Source: Parvularculaceae bacterium
Lineage (GTDB): Bacteria; Pseudomonadota; Alphaproteobacteria; Caulobacterales; Parvularculaceae
Assembly (NCBI GenBank): GCA_004213235.1
Contig: SHAI01000028.1
Coordinates: 1 to 15,652 of the forward strand
Direction of reading: 5' to 3'
Length of the DNA stretch: 15,652 nucleotides
In this document: positions 1 through 7,035 of the stretch, piece by piece
How the letters are laid out: each line of letters opens with the position of its first letter
Numbering within the stretch: position 1 is the stretch's first letter
Made by a program: the position numbers and the translations under genes
The notes under the pieces: generated by a model
The model's database searches: none
Told to the model about the DNA's origin: nothing
What the model saw: the letters and a program-made list of their open reading frames with translations, nothing else

Positions 1-414
1 ATAGGTTGTATTAAGGCGGGAAATTGCTGCTGCGTGGCAGTTTCGGCAGTGCGACGAAATCCTGTTCCGGTGTTCATTCATCACCCGCAACCAAAATGGG
101 TTCATTCGCAATGGAGCTCGGTAGGCAGGGGACGCCTCATGACCGAATGCGGAAAGTTTTAGACATTTTGTTGAGTTGAAGCGGCCGGAGAAGTTAAAGC
201 CTTGGGAGCCTTCGCCGCCTGGTGCCGATGATGGTGGCGGGGGCGGCAATCCAAACCTTTTCAACATGCAAACGATAATGTCGATGAGGATCGCAAAAGT
301 CGTTTCGGAGATCAAAAAAGCAAATAAATGATAGAGCGCGACCCGGTCTTGTTCGGGGAATTTTCGGGTGTGCGATCCTTCAAAAGTCTGGTGAAAGGAC
401 GCGTTCTCCAGGCG
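1..414 (-). CDS. possible partial open frame leaving the left edge
   Basis: On the minus strand the frame beginning just after a TAA (complement of 415-417) stays open for 138 codons to the window edge. The first ATG is at 267-265, giving at least 89 codons from there. The translation includes a hydrophobic run just before that ATG (LFAFLISETTFAILIDIIV), a run of five prolines just after it, and a Cys/His-containing end. I do not recognise the family. Codon use is not distinctive, and a competing plus-strand frame covers the same DNA, so this may be chance. It would become a gene only if the frame continues with homologues to the left of the window. Confidence 0.18.
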
Positions 415-591
415 TTATAAGTCTCTGAAATCTCCGAAGTAATCCGGATTAAGCGCCTTGGATGCGTGCAAAGTGACCTCGTTGGGGGAGGTAATTGTGT
501 AAATTTATTAACTCTGACCTTTCATGCAGGAGCAAAGCAGTGTTTGAGAAGAGCTACGCTGCGCTTTCCATTTGTGACACGAGGCCTTTAT
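1..591. other. left-edge region without a secure gene
   Basis: No open frame here has a start, ribosome site and recognisable product. Three frames are open but weak: plus frame 1 from the edge to a stop at 160-162; a plus frame open from 143 to a stop at 329-331, with a glycine-rich stretch and only a late ATG at 266; and a minus frame open from 414 to the edge. They overlap each other, so at most one can be real. No tRNA, rRNA or terminator was recognised. The last part should hold the promoter of the exported protein gene that starts near 592, but no convincing -35/-10 pair was found. Confidence 0.5.
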
Positions 592-2118
592 TTGACGTTG
601 TCCAAGGTACATTGCCACGTCTTTGACCCGGCCATTTCCATCGGCCAGGCATGCCGGCTGTGTGCCAGCGTTTTGGCAATCGCAGCTGGGTCCGTTTTGC
701 CGTTCGGGGTTGCGTCCGCTCAGGCCGTCCAAGCTGATCGATTGTCGCCGGCGCTACCAGACCGCCCGGCAGAAGCCCCGGTTGAGGAGACGCTGGCGCA
801 AAGCTCAAGTGCCCCCGTTGGGGCTCAATTAAACGCTGTCGACGCCGCCAAAGCGACCACCCGAAGCGCACCTGCGGCGGATCGCTCTGGTTCAGAGTAT
901 TCCGGTGCCGGGCGAAATGCGTTGTCTGACGTACAGCTCGGCGAGAATGACGAAATAATGCGCCTGGCTTTTTTATGTCGTACAAAATGCGACATCGCCC
1001 AATCGGCAGATGGTGGTTTGGTACTTCGCGGGGTTTCTGCAGACATCCATCTCGACCTGTCATCTCGTAGCCAGCACATTTCTGGCATTGATCTTGTTTC
1101 GATGGGAGACGAAAGCCGGATCGTTCTGGATCGGGTGAGCGTTCTTGGCGCGCCTCGGATTCGCACCTGCCAGGCTGGCGATGATGTTGCGACATGCGTC
1201 GACTTTGTCTTGCTGCAGGACGATTTCGGTTCAGTTATGGGTGAAACGGAAGTGCCAGCTTCCAGAAGAGGGGCGCAGTCAGCAACCAACGTGTCGCAAA
1301 CCCCATCCGATGACGGTTTTCAGAATGATGACGGTTTTCAGAATAATGCGACCGATGATGTGCCTGAGCCGTCAGGGGCAGCCGAAGAATTCCTTGATGC
1401 GGAAGCTGCAGTTGATGAATTAGAGCAGGGACGCATCAATGGCGATGCCAACGACAAATCGCTGGCTGATACTGGTGCGAGCATTTCGCCAGTCGCGGGG
1501 CCGTTGGAGAGGCTAGATATGTCATTCGCCAAACCGGAGCGACTGACGCCGCCGGTGATGTCTGGCCCTGCACCGGGCGTTCCTGCCGCGGCAAAGCCCC
1601 AGGCCAATGCTGACGTTTCCCCGTCGCACGCGCCTTTAACGGTATCTGCGCCAACCAAGAAGCCGGATCTTGCTCAGCCTGCAGTGGGGGCGGCACCTGC
1701 CGATGCCCCGGCTCGTGCCGACGTCCCTGCAACTTTGCTTGATAGTCAGAGCTTAGTGCCCCTTGGAAAAGGGATGAACCTCAAGGCGGAAGCGCGCCGG
1801 ATACTGAATTTTGCCCTTGATAATACGTCGTGCGAGTCCGCATTCAACCGTTTGGCAGATGACGCCTGGGCGCTCGATGCGATGGTGGAACTTGGGTTCT
1901 GCAAAGCCGCAGCTGGTGATCTCTCAGCGGCTGATACGGACTTTAAACGTTTGCTCACTTACACACCAGACAATTGGCAAGCGCTAGTTGGTCGGGCGCT
2001 TATTGCGGCGTCGCGCGATCAAACTGATTTTGCAATCGGGTTTTTTCAGGACGCGCTAAATGTGTTGCCGCCAATTGAAGAATCTAACCGCATCGTTGAG
2101 GCGCTTGGGCGTTTGTAG
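592..2118 (+). CDS. exported protein of unknown function with TPR-like C-terminus
   Basis: The family is not recognised. The frame is open from GTG 466, but a start there puts about 60 residues before the hydrophobic core of the signal peptide. I prefer TTG 592, which has GAGG seven bases upstream; TTG 598 is possible. The signal core is ASVLAIAAGSVLPFG with an A-X-A site (ASAQA), so the product should be periplasmic or surface-exposed. After a low-complexity Ala/Pro/Asp segment comes a compact region with four cysteines (LCRTKC, RTCQ, ATCVDF), perhaps two disulfides. A long disordered Pro/Ala/Asp linker with a duplicated DDGFQN follows. The last ~110 residues look like two or three TPR helices pairs (ALDAMVELGFCKAAAGDLSA; WQALVGRALIAA). 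It lies 116 bases upstream of glyQ with a possible terminator between, so it is probably a separate unit. Confidence 0.7.
   Translation: MTLSKVHCHVFDPAISIGQACRLCASVLAIAAGSVLPFGVASAQAVQADRLSPALPDRPAEAPVEETLAQSSSAPVGAQLNAVDAAKATTRSAPAADRSGSEYSGAGRNALSDVQLGENDEIMRLAFLCRTKCDIAQSADGGLVLRGVSADIHLDLSSRSQHISGIDLVSMGDESRIVLDRVSVLGAPRIRTCQAGDDVATCVDFVLLQDDFGSVMGETEVPASRRGAQSATNVSQTPSDDGFQNDDGFQNNATDDVPEPSGAAEEFLDAEAAVDELEQGRINGDANDKSLADTGASISPVAGPLERLDMSFAKPERLTPPVMSGPAPGVPAAAKPQANADVSPSHAPLTVSAPTKKPDLAQPAVGAAPADAPARADVPATLLDSQSLVPLGKGMNLKAEARRILNFALDNTSCESAFNRLADDAWALDAMVELGFCKAAAGDLSAADTDFKRLLTYTPDNWQALVGRALIAASRDQTDFAIGFFQDALNVLPPIEESNRIVEALGRL
1309..1344 (+). repeat. perfect tandem duplication, 2 x 18 bp
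   Basis: Two exact adjacent copies of GATGACGGTTTTCAGAAT (1309-1326 and 1327-1344) encode DDGFQN twice inside the disordered linker of the exported protein. The unit is a multiple of three, so the frame is kept. Identity at every base, including third positions, suggests a recent slippage duplication. Confidence 0.95.
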
Positions 2119-2124
2119 TGCTAG

Positions 2125-2152
2125 GACTCCCCCGGGGGCGTCATTATTTTTA
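2125..2152 (+). terminator. possible intrinsic terminator after the exported protein gene
   Basis: Seven bases after the stop codon is a GC-rich near-palindrome, GACTCCCCCGGGGGCGTC (2125-2142), followed by ATTATTTTTA. The palindrome leaves little room for a loop, so the real hairpin would open its central bases. Position and T-rich tail fit a terminator separating this gene from glyQ. Confidence 0.4.
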
Positions 2153-2173
2153 GTCGCCTTATTTTCGGTCGTC

Positions 2174-2202
2174 TTGACCCATTGCCGGGCTGCGCCTAAG
2201 CG
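2174..2202 (+). promoter_or_regulatory. possible sigma70-type promoter of glyQ
   Basis: TTGACC (2174-2179) and TAAGCG (2197-2202) are 17 bases apart. The -35 is good and the -10 poor. The predicted start lies about 26 bases before the glyQ ATG, which fits the terminator-like element upstream. Confidence 0.3.
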
Positions 2203-2234
2203 TCATTCCGCAGCTGACAATCTTTGGTTATCTC

Positions 2235-3152
2235 ATGTCCATCAGTAATCCAGCCTTAAAGCGCGACCTTTCGTTCCAAGGTTTGATCCTGACTTTGCAA
2301 CAATACTGGGCAGCGCAGGGATGCGTTATCCTGCAACCCTATGATATGGAGATGGGGGCTGGCACGTTTCACCCCGCGACGACATTGCGCTCGCTGGGGC
2401 CCAAGCCCTGGAATGCCGCCTATGTCCAGCCATGTCGGCGGCCAACGGACGGCCGCCATGGCGCAAACCCCAATCGGTTTCAGCAATATTACCAGTTTCA
2501 AGTGGTCTTGAAGCCGTCGCCGGAAAATATTCAAGATCTTTACCTGGCATCCCTTGATGCAATTGGGATTGATCGTTCCGTGCACGATATTCGGTTCGTT
2601 GAGGATGATTGGGAAAGCCCGACCCTTGGGGCATGGGGGCTTGGCTGGGAAGTTTGGTGCGATGGCATGGAGGTCACGCAGTTTACCTATTTCCAGCAAG
2701 TCGGCGGTTTTGATTGCCGACCTGTGACCGGGGAAATAACCTATGGCCTTGAACGATTAGCGATGTATGTGCAGGGCGTCGATAATGGCTATGATCTCGA
2801 CTTCAATGGTCACGGCGTCACATATGGTGACGTTTTTCACCAGCAAGAGGTTGAGTTCTCCCGATATAATTTTGACCTCGCTGACACGGACGTTCTGTTC
2901 CGGCAGTTTCGCGAGGCGGAGGCGGCATGTGAGCAGACGGTGGGGGCGGGGCTTGCACTACCGGCATATGATCACTGTATCAGGGCAAGCCATTTGTTTA
3001 ATCTTCTGGATGCGCGCGGTGTTATATCCGTTGCTGAGCGGCAGTCTTATATTCTCCGTATCAGGACGCTCGCAAAAGCCTGTTGCGAGGCGTGGCTGGC
3101 CAGTCCGCAGGGCCGAACAGCAGGGGCGGGCGTTGTGAGTGACCTTTCCTAA
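2235..3152 (+). CDS. glyQ: glycine--tRNA ligase alpha subunit
   Basis: Catalytic alpha chain of the bacterial alpha2beta2 glycyl-tRNA synthetase, a class II enzyme of the cytosol that activates glycine with ATP and charges tRNA-Gly together with GlyS. The 305-residue product matches the family in length and throughout: LTLQQYWAAQGCVILQPYDM near the N-terminus, AGTFHPATTLR, KPWNAAYVQPCRRPTDGR, FQVVLKPSPENIQ, DIRFVEDDWESPTLGAWGLG, GMEVTQFTYFQQVGG, GEITYGLERLAMY and the C-terminal LFNLLDARGVISVAERQSYI. The ATG at 2235 is the family start although its ribosome site is weak. The beta-subunit gene glyS, usually next in the operon, is absent: the following gene is on the other strand and ends 30 bases away. 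GlyS must be encoded elsewhere, since the alpha chain alone does not charge tRNA. Confidence 0.97.
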   Translation: MSISNPALKRDLSFQGLILTLQQYWAAQGCVILQPYDMEMGAGTFHPATTLRSLGPKPWNAAYVQPCRRPTDGRHGANPNRFQQYYQFQVVLKPSPENIQDLYLASLDAIGIDRSVHDIRFVEDDWESPTLGAWGLGWEVWCDGMEVTQFTYFQQVGGFDCRPVTGEITYGLERLAMYVQGVDNGYDLDFNGHGVTYGDVFHQQEVEFSRYNFDLADTDVLFRQFREAEAACEQTVGAGLALPAYDHCIRASHLFNLLDARGVISVAERQSYILRIRTLAKACCEAWLASPQGRTAGAGVVSDLS

Positions 3153-3182
3153 CTTACGCCAAAGTTCGCTACAGTCGTGATA

Positions 3183-3641
3183 TTAAGCGGCCGTAGGGGT
3201 GTCGGTGGTTTTACCTTGGTCTTGCGTGCCGCACAGGGCCAGAAAATCCATAACCAGGCCATGTATGATATCGTCGGCCTCAGCTAGCGCAAGGCGCAGT
3301 ACGAGGTCGCGCGTTAACTCAAAGCAGTTATTGTCGGCGTTATCCGCGTTCATATCGCGGAAGGCCATCCAAGTTTCAGCGAAGTCACGTTTTTCTTTGT
3401 GGCGTTCCAAATAAATATGAATATCTGCATGCCGAGGGTCTTTTTTAATCTTCTCAAAAGTAGCTTTTACCGCTGCTTCTTCGCCTTCTAGCACGTGAAA
3501 AAAATGTCTGCTTTCAGATAACAAGACCCCAGTTATGCCTAGTTCGCGGTTATTTTTTTGGCATGACTGCAAGATTGAGCTAAGGCATAAATTGCTGACA
3601 TGGATTGGTCGTTCGCTCACATAAATAAGTTGATAGTACAT
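3183..3641 (-). CDS. short BLUF-domain protein with Gln-to-His at the flavin site
   Basis: BLUF domains bind FAD and sense blue light. The 152-residue product has a full BLUF domain at residues 1-100 and a ~50-residue, probably helical tail, as in stand-alone BLUF proteins that signal through a partner. Aligned by eye with the family (Slr1694 numbering in brackets): LIYVS gives Tyr7 (Y8), QKNNRELGITG gives Asn31 (N32), and Trp91 (W91) is present. The glutamine of the usual FLQVLEG motif (Q50), which drives the hydrogen-bond switch, is His49 here (HFFHVLEG). The codon is CAC, so one base does not explain it as a simple misread of CAG unless the third base is wrong. ATG 3641 has AAAGGCGG about 5 bases upstream. 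The gene converges on glyQ. Family assignment is secure; photoactivity is doubtful. Confidence 0.93.
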   Translation of the reverse strand: MYYQLIYVSERPIHVSNLCLSSILQSCQKNNRELGITGVLLSESRHFFHVLEGEEAAVKATFEKIKKDPRHADIHIYLERHKEKRDFAETWMAFRDMNADNADNNCFELTRDLVLRLALAEADDIIHGLVMDFLALCGTQDQGKTTDTPTAA

Positions 3642-3986
3642 TTTACCCGCCTTTCCAGATATCGTTCTCCTGTATTTTTTTATGAGCTTAGGGTGAGCTA
3701 GATTTGTAAAATTTTGAACAAATTGTATGGTTTACAAAGGTAAAATATGAAGGGGTATATTAACCTTAATTATTGGTATAAAGAGCGAATATAAGGCGGG
3801 ATGGTAATTTCCGACGATCCGGCACCTTTCTCGACCCCGATAGGCTTTAAAAAAGTTGGAGCGTGCAAAAATAGAGTTTTCAGTGCATGAACTCAAATGA
3901 ATGAGCGGGCATTCGTCCGGTTTAACCTGGCGGTGATTACGGTCGGTTGGGAGGCGAGGCCCTACACAAGGTGATTGCGCTGTAAA
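3642..3986. other. AT-rich spacer between purK and the BLUF gene
   Basis: This 345-base gap holds no credible gene on either strand. The half next to the BLUF gene (about 3660-3800) is distinctly AT-rich compared with its surroundings and carries a nested dyad, so it is the likely BLUF promoter region, although no good -35/-10 pair was found. The half next to purK shows no clear intrinsic terminator; GAATG/CATTC (around 3899-3914) is a weak five-base hairpin without a T-run. Confidence 0.5.
3703..3738. promoter_or_regulatory. nested dyad upstream of the BLUF gene, possible operator
   Basis: TTTGTAAA (3703-3710) and TTTACAAA (3731-3738) form a perfect 8-base inverted repeat with a 20-base spacer, and ACAAATTGT (3718-3726) is a smaller palindrome inside. 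The three elements share TTTGT/ACAAA half-sites. The group lies 62-97 bases upstream of the BLUF start codon, where a regulator could act. Repeats of this kind are easier to find by chance in AT-rich DNA. Confidence 0.4.
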
Positions 3987-5087
3987 TCAAGAGAAGTCCA
4001 GGCGATTGACGTGGCCCATTTTCCGTCCGGGTCTGGCGTCAGTCTTTCCGTAAAGATGTAATACGTTGTTCGGTACACCGACATAATCATGCCAGGCATT
4101 CACGTCATCACCAATGAGGTTGATCATCTGTACGTCTGCAAATCGTGTTGTATCGCCAAGGGGCCAGCCGCAGATTGCCCGAACATGTTGTTCAAACTGG
4201 GAACATGCTGCGGCGTCCTGGGTCCAGTGCCCGGAATTATGAACCCGCGGCGCAAACTCGTTTACGACGATTTCGCCACTACCTAGTTCAAAAAATTCAA
4301 CGCCGATTACACCGACATAGTCCAGCGCTGTTAGCATTCGTTCGACGATACTTTCACCTTGGCGCACGGTCTTGGACGGTAAATTGGCGGGCAGGGTGCT
4401 GGTATGTAAGATGCCGCTGCGATGCTCATTCACCGCTGGTTCAAAAAAGGCGGTTTGCCCATGGGGGTTGCGAGCTCCAATGATGGAAAACTCTCGCTCG
4501 AATGGTACGAACCCTTCCAGTATGGCCGGCGCTCTGGCGATGTCCGAGAGTGCATCTTCAATAATACGCTCGGTAATCTTCTGATCTGCTTCAAAGCGCA
4601 CCTGCCCCTTTCCATCATAGCCGAACCGGCGCGTCTTGAGGATAGCTGGTGTGCCAATTTTGTTCAGTGCTGCGCGTAAAGAGGGAGCATCATTGACTGT
4701 CGCATAGGGCGCAGTTGATGCGCCAATGCTGCGAATGAAGTCCTTTTCAATCAATCTGTCCTGCGCCGTTGCGAGAGCACGTTGCCCCGGCGAAATGGGA
4801 ACGCCTGTTGTGGCCAAAATTTCCAGTGTTGATGCCGGGACATTTTCGAACTCGTATGTAATGACATCGACCTGGCTGGCAAATTTTTCCAGTGCACTTT
4901 GATCATCATACTGTGCAACGGTTATTTGCGCGCAATTGGCCACGGGGGAGGCATCGGTGTCGGAAAAAACATGGGTCTTTACGCCCAGCTGAGTTGCTGC
5001 AAGCGATATCATACGCGCCAACTGGCCGCCGCCCAGAATGCCAATGCGCCCGCCGGGCCTGACGATTGGTGTTTGGGGGTTCGTCAT
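3987..5087 (-). CDS. purK: 5-(carboxyamino)imidazole ribonucleotide synthase
   Basis: Cytosolic ATP-grasp enzyme of purine synthesis that carboxylates AIR with ATP and bicarbonate to N5-CAIR, the substrate of PurE. N-terminal GGRIGILGGGQLARMISLAA is the PurK signature; the ATP-grasp part includes YEFENVP, ATAQDRLIEKDFI, PAILKTRRFGYDGKGQ, EGFVPFEREFSII and the metal-binding end GVEFFELGSGEIVVNEFAPRVHNSGHWTQD. Length (366 residues) is normal. The frame can also start at TTG 5090, but ATG 5087 follows GGAGAGG by four bases and is preferred. It lies 35 bases after purE on the same strand and is surely cotranscribed with it. Confidence 0.96.
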   Translation of the reverse strand: MTNPQTPIVRPGGRIGILGGGQLARMISLAATQLGVKTHVFSDTDASPVANCAQITVAQYDDQSALEKFASQVDVITYEFENVPASTLEILATTGVPISPGQRALATAQDRLIEKDFIRSIGASTAPYATVNDAPSLRAALNKIGTPAILKTRRFGYDGKGQVRFEADQKITERIIEDALSDIARAPAILEGFVPFEREFSIIGARNPHGQTAFFEPAVNEHRSGILHTSTLPANLPSKTVRQGESIVERMLTALDYVGVIGVEFFELGSGEIVVNEFAPRVHNSGHWTQDAAACSQFEQHVRAICGWPLGDTTRFADVQMINLIGDDVNAWHDYVGVPNNVLHLYGKTDARPGRKMGHVNRLDFS

Positions 5088-5122
5088 CAAACCTCTCCCA
5101 TGCTATCGGTGCCCGCGGAAAT

Positions 5123-5620
5123 TCAATCCGATACGGTCAAAGGCACACTGTCGGTTTGTTCGCTGCGCCAGTTCGACAATTTTTGTGCGACGTCGTCATT
5201 GCCCAGCGCGATAATCGATGCGGCGGCGATCCCTGCATTTTGCGCTCCTGGTGCGCCGATGGCGGTCGTGAGAACGGGGACGCCCTTTGGCATTTGTACG
5301 ATAGACAAAAGGCTGTCCAATCCTGACAGCGCCTTGCTTTCGACGGGGACGCCAATAACCGGGAGGGCCGTCATCGACGCCGCCATGCCGGGTAAATGCG
5401 CGGCGCCGCCGGCCCCGGCAATAATCACTTTCAGTCCGCGTGACGCGGCACTGTGCGCATAATCGAATAAACGCTTTGGGGTGCGGTGGGCGCTGACAAC
5501 CTGCGTTTCGTACTGGACGCCGAAGGTCGCGAGCATCTCGGTTGCTTTGATCATCACCGGCCAGTCAGACCGGCTGCCCATAATCACCCCGACGAGGGGC
5601 GCATCGGATTTAGCCGCCAT
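5123..5620 (-). CDS. purE: N5-carboxyaminoimidazole ribonucleotide mutase
   Basis: Class I PurE, which converts the N5-CAIR made by PurK into CAIR in de novo purine synthesis; a cytosolic homo-octamer in the family. The 165-residue product shows VGVIMGSRSDWPVM near the N-terminus, the catalytic histidine in SAHRTP (His45), the GAGGAAHLPGM loop of class I enzymes, and GVPVESKALSGLDSLLSIVQ followed by GVPVLTTAIG. ATG 5620 is preceded by GGGAA about 11 bases upstream. It is the first gene of a purE-purK operon. Upstream, TTGAAC and TAATCC (complement of 5671-5676 and 5648-5653) are 17 bases apart and could be a weak promoter. Confidence 0.97.
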   Translation of the reverse strand: MAAKSDAPLVGVIMGSRSDWPVMIKATEMLATFGVQYETQVVSAHRTPKRLFDYAHSAASRGLKVIIAGAGGAAHLPGMAASMTALPVIGVPVESKALSGLDSLLSIVQMPKGVPVLTTAIGAPGAQNAGIAAASIIALGNDDVAQKLSNWRSEQTDSVPLTVSD

Positions 5621-5984
5621 GGTGTTCGCTTTCCCGAAAAAGGCGTCGGATTACAGGGCGAGCGCGGCTTGTTCAAGCAAATTCGGAAAATTCGCGCGTA
5701 TTGGCACTGACGAGAAGCGCAGGCTGTCAGACGGGGGGCGAAATGAGCCCACGCTTCTCTACATGCGCTTGACCGTCAGCGGCTTGAGAAAGGGGCAATG
5801 CTTTCGGTTTTAACGCACATGAAAAGTGTTGCGCGTCGGTTCGCGTAAACTCAAGCCATACGCGCTAAATGGAGGGTTAGATGCGGCCAAACGACAACAC
5901 GTCGTTGCCGATTTTGAAATATTAGGCCGATTGAACGAGTCGGCACTATAATGGGAACAAATAAGGCGGAGAGTTCGGCCAGAA
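5621..5984. other. divergent spacer between purE and the diguanylate cyclase gene
   Basis: This 364-base gap should hold the purE promoter (minus) and the cyclase promoter (plus). Visible structure: GAGAAGCG (5712-5719) repeated inverted as CGCTTCTC (5752-5759); a 14-codon leader-like frame at 5881; GCCGA/TCGGC (5926-5930 and 5940-5944); and a perfect TATAAT at 5947-5952, 33 bases before the cyclase ATG, without a matching -35. No larger gene is credible here. Confidence 0.5.
5881..5925 (+). CDS. possible 14-residue leader peptide
   Basis: ATG 5881 follows GGAGGG with about five bases between and opens a short frame, MRPNDNTSLPILKY, ending in TAG. It is out of frame with the cyclase gene that starts 59 bases after its end. 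Inside it AACGAC (5890-5895) and GTCGTT (5901-5906) can form a 6-base hairpin with a 5-base loop. The ribosome site is better than that of the cyclase itself. It may be an upstream frame that tunes expression, or chance; no family was recognised. Confidence 0.25.
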   Translation: MRPNDNTSLPILKY

Positions 5985-6716
5985 ATGAAAATTACCGGTA
6001 ATCAGAGACAGGCGCGCACCACAAATGTTCGTGCCACATCCCCCGAAAAGCGCGCAGATTCCGCCTATGCGGCCGCGCAGGCTACTGCACCGAACGACAC
6101 TGTCAGTGTGGCGGGGATTCCCAAGGAGGAACTAACCCCGCGTGTCATGCGCGCCTTGACGGAATTGATGCAGGAGGTCTCATCCCTGCGTCAGGAGCTT
6201 TCTGTGACGAAGGCGCGGATGGAAGAATTGACCCAGATGGCCTACACCGATCCGCTGACAGGTGTTTACAATCGGCGGGCATTTGTGACGGAGCTCAATC
6301 GGACCGTGGCGCTCGTCAACCGCCACCCGCAACCGGCCTCGCTCGCGTTTTTTGATCTCGATAACATGAAGTCCATCAACGACAATTACGGTCACGCTGG
6401 CGGTGATCTCGCTGTTCAGCATGTCGCAAGTGTTATTAAACAAAATATTCGCGAATCGGACGTGATTGGTCGGTTGGGGGGTGATGAATTCGGCGTCGTT
6501 TTCAATTACGCGGGGCCGGAAATTGCCGGCGAAAAGGTTGCCTCGTTGCAGGAGATAGTCCGTTCAACCCCAATTACGCTAGAGGATAAAACCTTCTCGG
6601 TGACTGTCACCGCTGGTGTTGCGCCCATTCGGCGCGGCGAAAGCGCTGAGGCGGCGTTAGATCTTGCCGACGCGGCGATGTATGATGGTAAGAAGGGCCG
6701 CGCTAAACCCAAATAG
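5985..6716 (+). CDS. diguanylate cyclase, coiled-coil plus GGDEF (DgcB-like)
   Basis: Makes cyclic di-GMP from two GTP in the cytosol, usually favouring biofilm or surface attachment. The 243-residue product has a polar N-terminus (1-45), a coiled coil at about 50-86 (LMQEVSSLRQELSVTKARME) and a GGDEF domain from about 86 to the end. The active site GGDEF is at 165-169 and intact; Asp124 in FFDLDNMK should bind metal, followed by KSINDNYGH. RESD (156-159), five residues before GGDEF, is a complete inhibitory I-site, so product feedback is expected. The architecture resembles Caulobacter DgcB: no sensor domain or membrane segment, with dimerisation through the coiled coil. The ribosome site is distant (GGCGGAG about 13 bases upstream), and a leader-like frame and dyad lie in front. 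Confidence 0.94.
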   Translation: MKITGNQRQARTTNVRATSPEKRADSAYAAAQATAPNDTVSVAGIPKEELTPRVMRALTELMQEVSSLRQELSVTKARMEELTQMAYTDPLTGVYNRRAFVTELNRTVALVNRHPQPASLAFFDLDNMKSINDNYGHAGGDLAVQHVASVIKQNIRESDVIGRLGGDEFGVVFNYAGPEIAGEKVASLQEIVRSTPITLEDKTFSVTVTAGVAPIRRGESAEAALDLADAAMYDGKKGRAKPK

Positions 6717-7035
6717 GTGAACTTGGCGCAAGGTAATGCCCAGGTGCTGTATGAGCGCATCAATGCTAGGGCTAGCTGGCGTAATTGTTCCTTGCCTGCG
6801 GGCATTATGGGCCTAAAGACTTTTTGATGTCTTGCTTCTTGCCTCTTTTTCTAAAGTCGTCCGTACGTCCCGGATCCGCGTGGTCATAAGGGTTTCTTTA
6901 TACCCCATCCTCGCGCTCCATTTTTAAACCGGCTCAATGTTATAACCATTGCAGGTATGTTTCTGCACTGTTACCGTCTTGACGCGCGGATTTACATCGG
7001 CGTGCGACGTCAATTCCAATCAGGGACACAAAGTA
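6717..7035. other. spacer between the cyclase and cupin genes
   Basis: This 319-base gap holds no credible gene. It contains an 8-base inverted repeat, TAATGCCC (6734-6741) and GGGCATTA (6800-6807), enclosing the small hairpin GCTAGGGCTAGC, which may mark the end of the cyclase transcript although the following T-run (CTTTTTG) is short. Further on are the palindromes CGGATCCG and GTTATAAC (near 6939). The open frame of the cupin gene extends back to 6949 but that part does not look coding. Confidence 0.45.

Noticed and set aside
466..591. GTG 466 as the start of the exported protein
   Set aside because: It adds 42 residues before the preferred start, has no clear ribosome site, and gives an implausibly long stretch before the signal-peptide core.
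3183..6716. BLUF protein and diguanylate cyclase as one light-responsive signalling system
   Set aside because: They are on opposite strands with purE-purK between them, and nothing in the sequence links their expression.
6734..6807. TAATGCCC/GGGCATTA as the cyclase terminator
   Set aside because: The arms are 58 bases apart and the nearest T-run is short and not adjacent; kept only as a noted repeat.
6949..7035. N-terminal extension of the cupin protein from 6949
   Set aside because: The extension has no good ribosome site and would bury the signal peptide; ATG 7036 has a better context.
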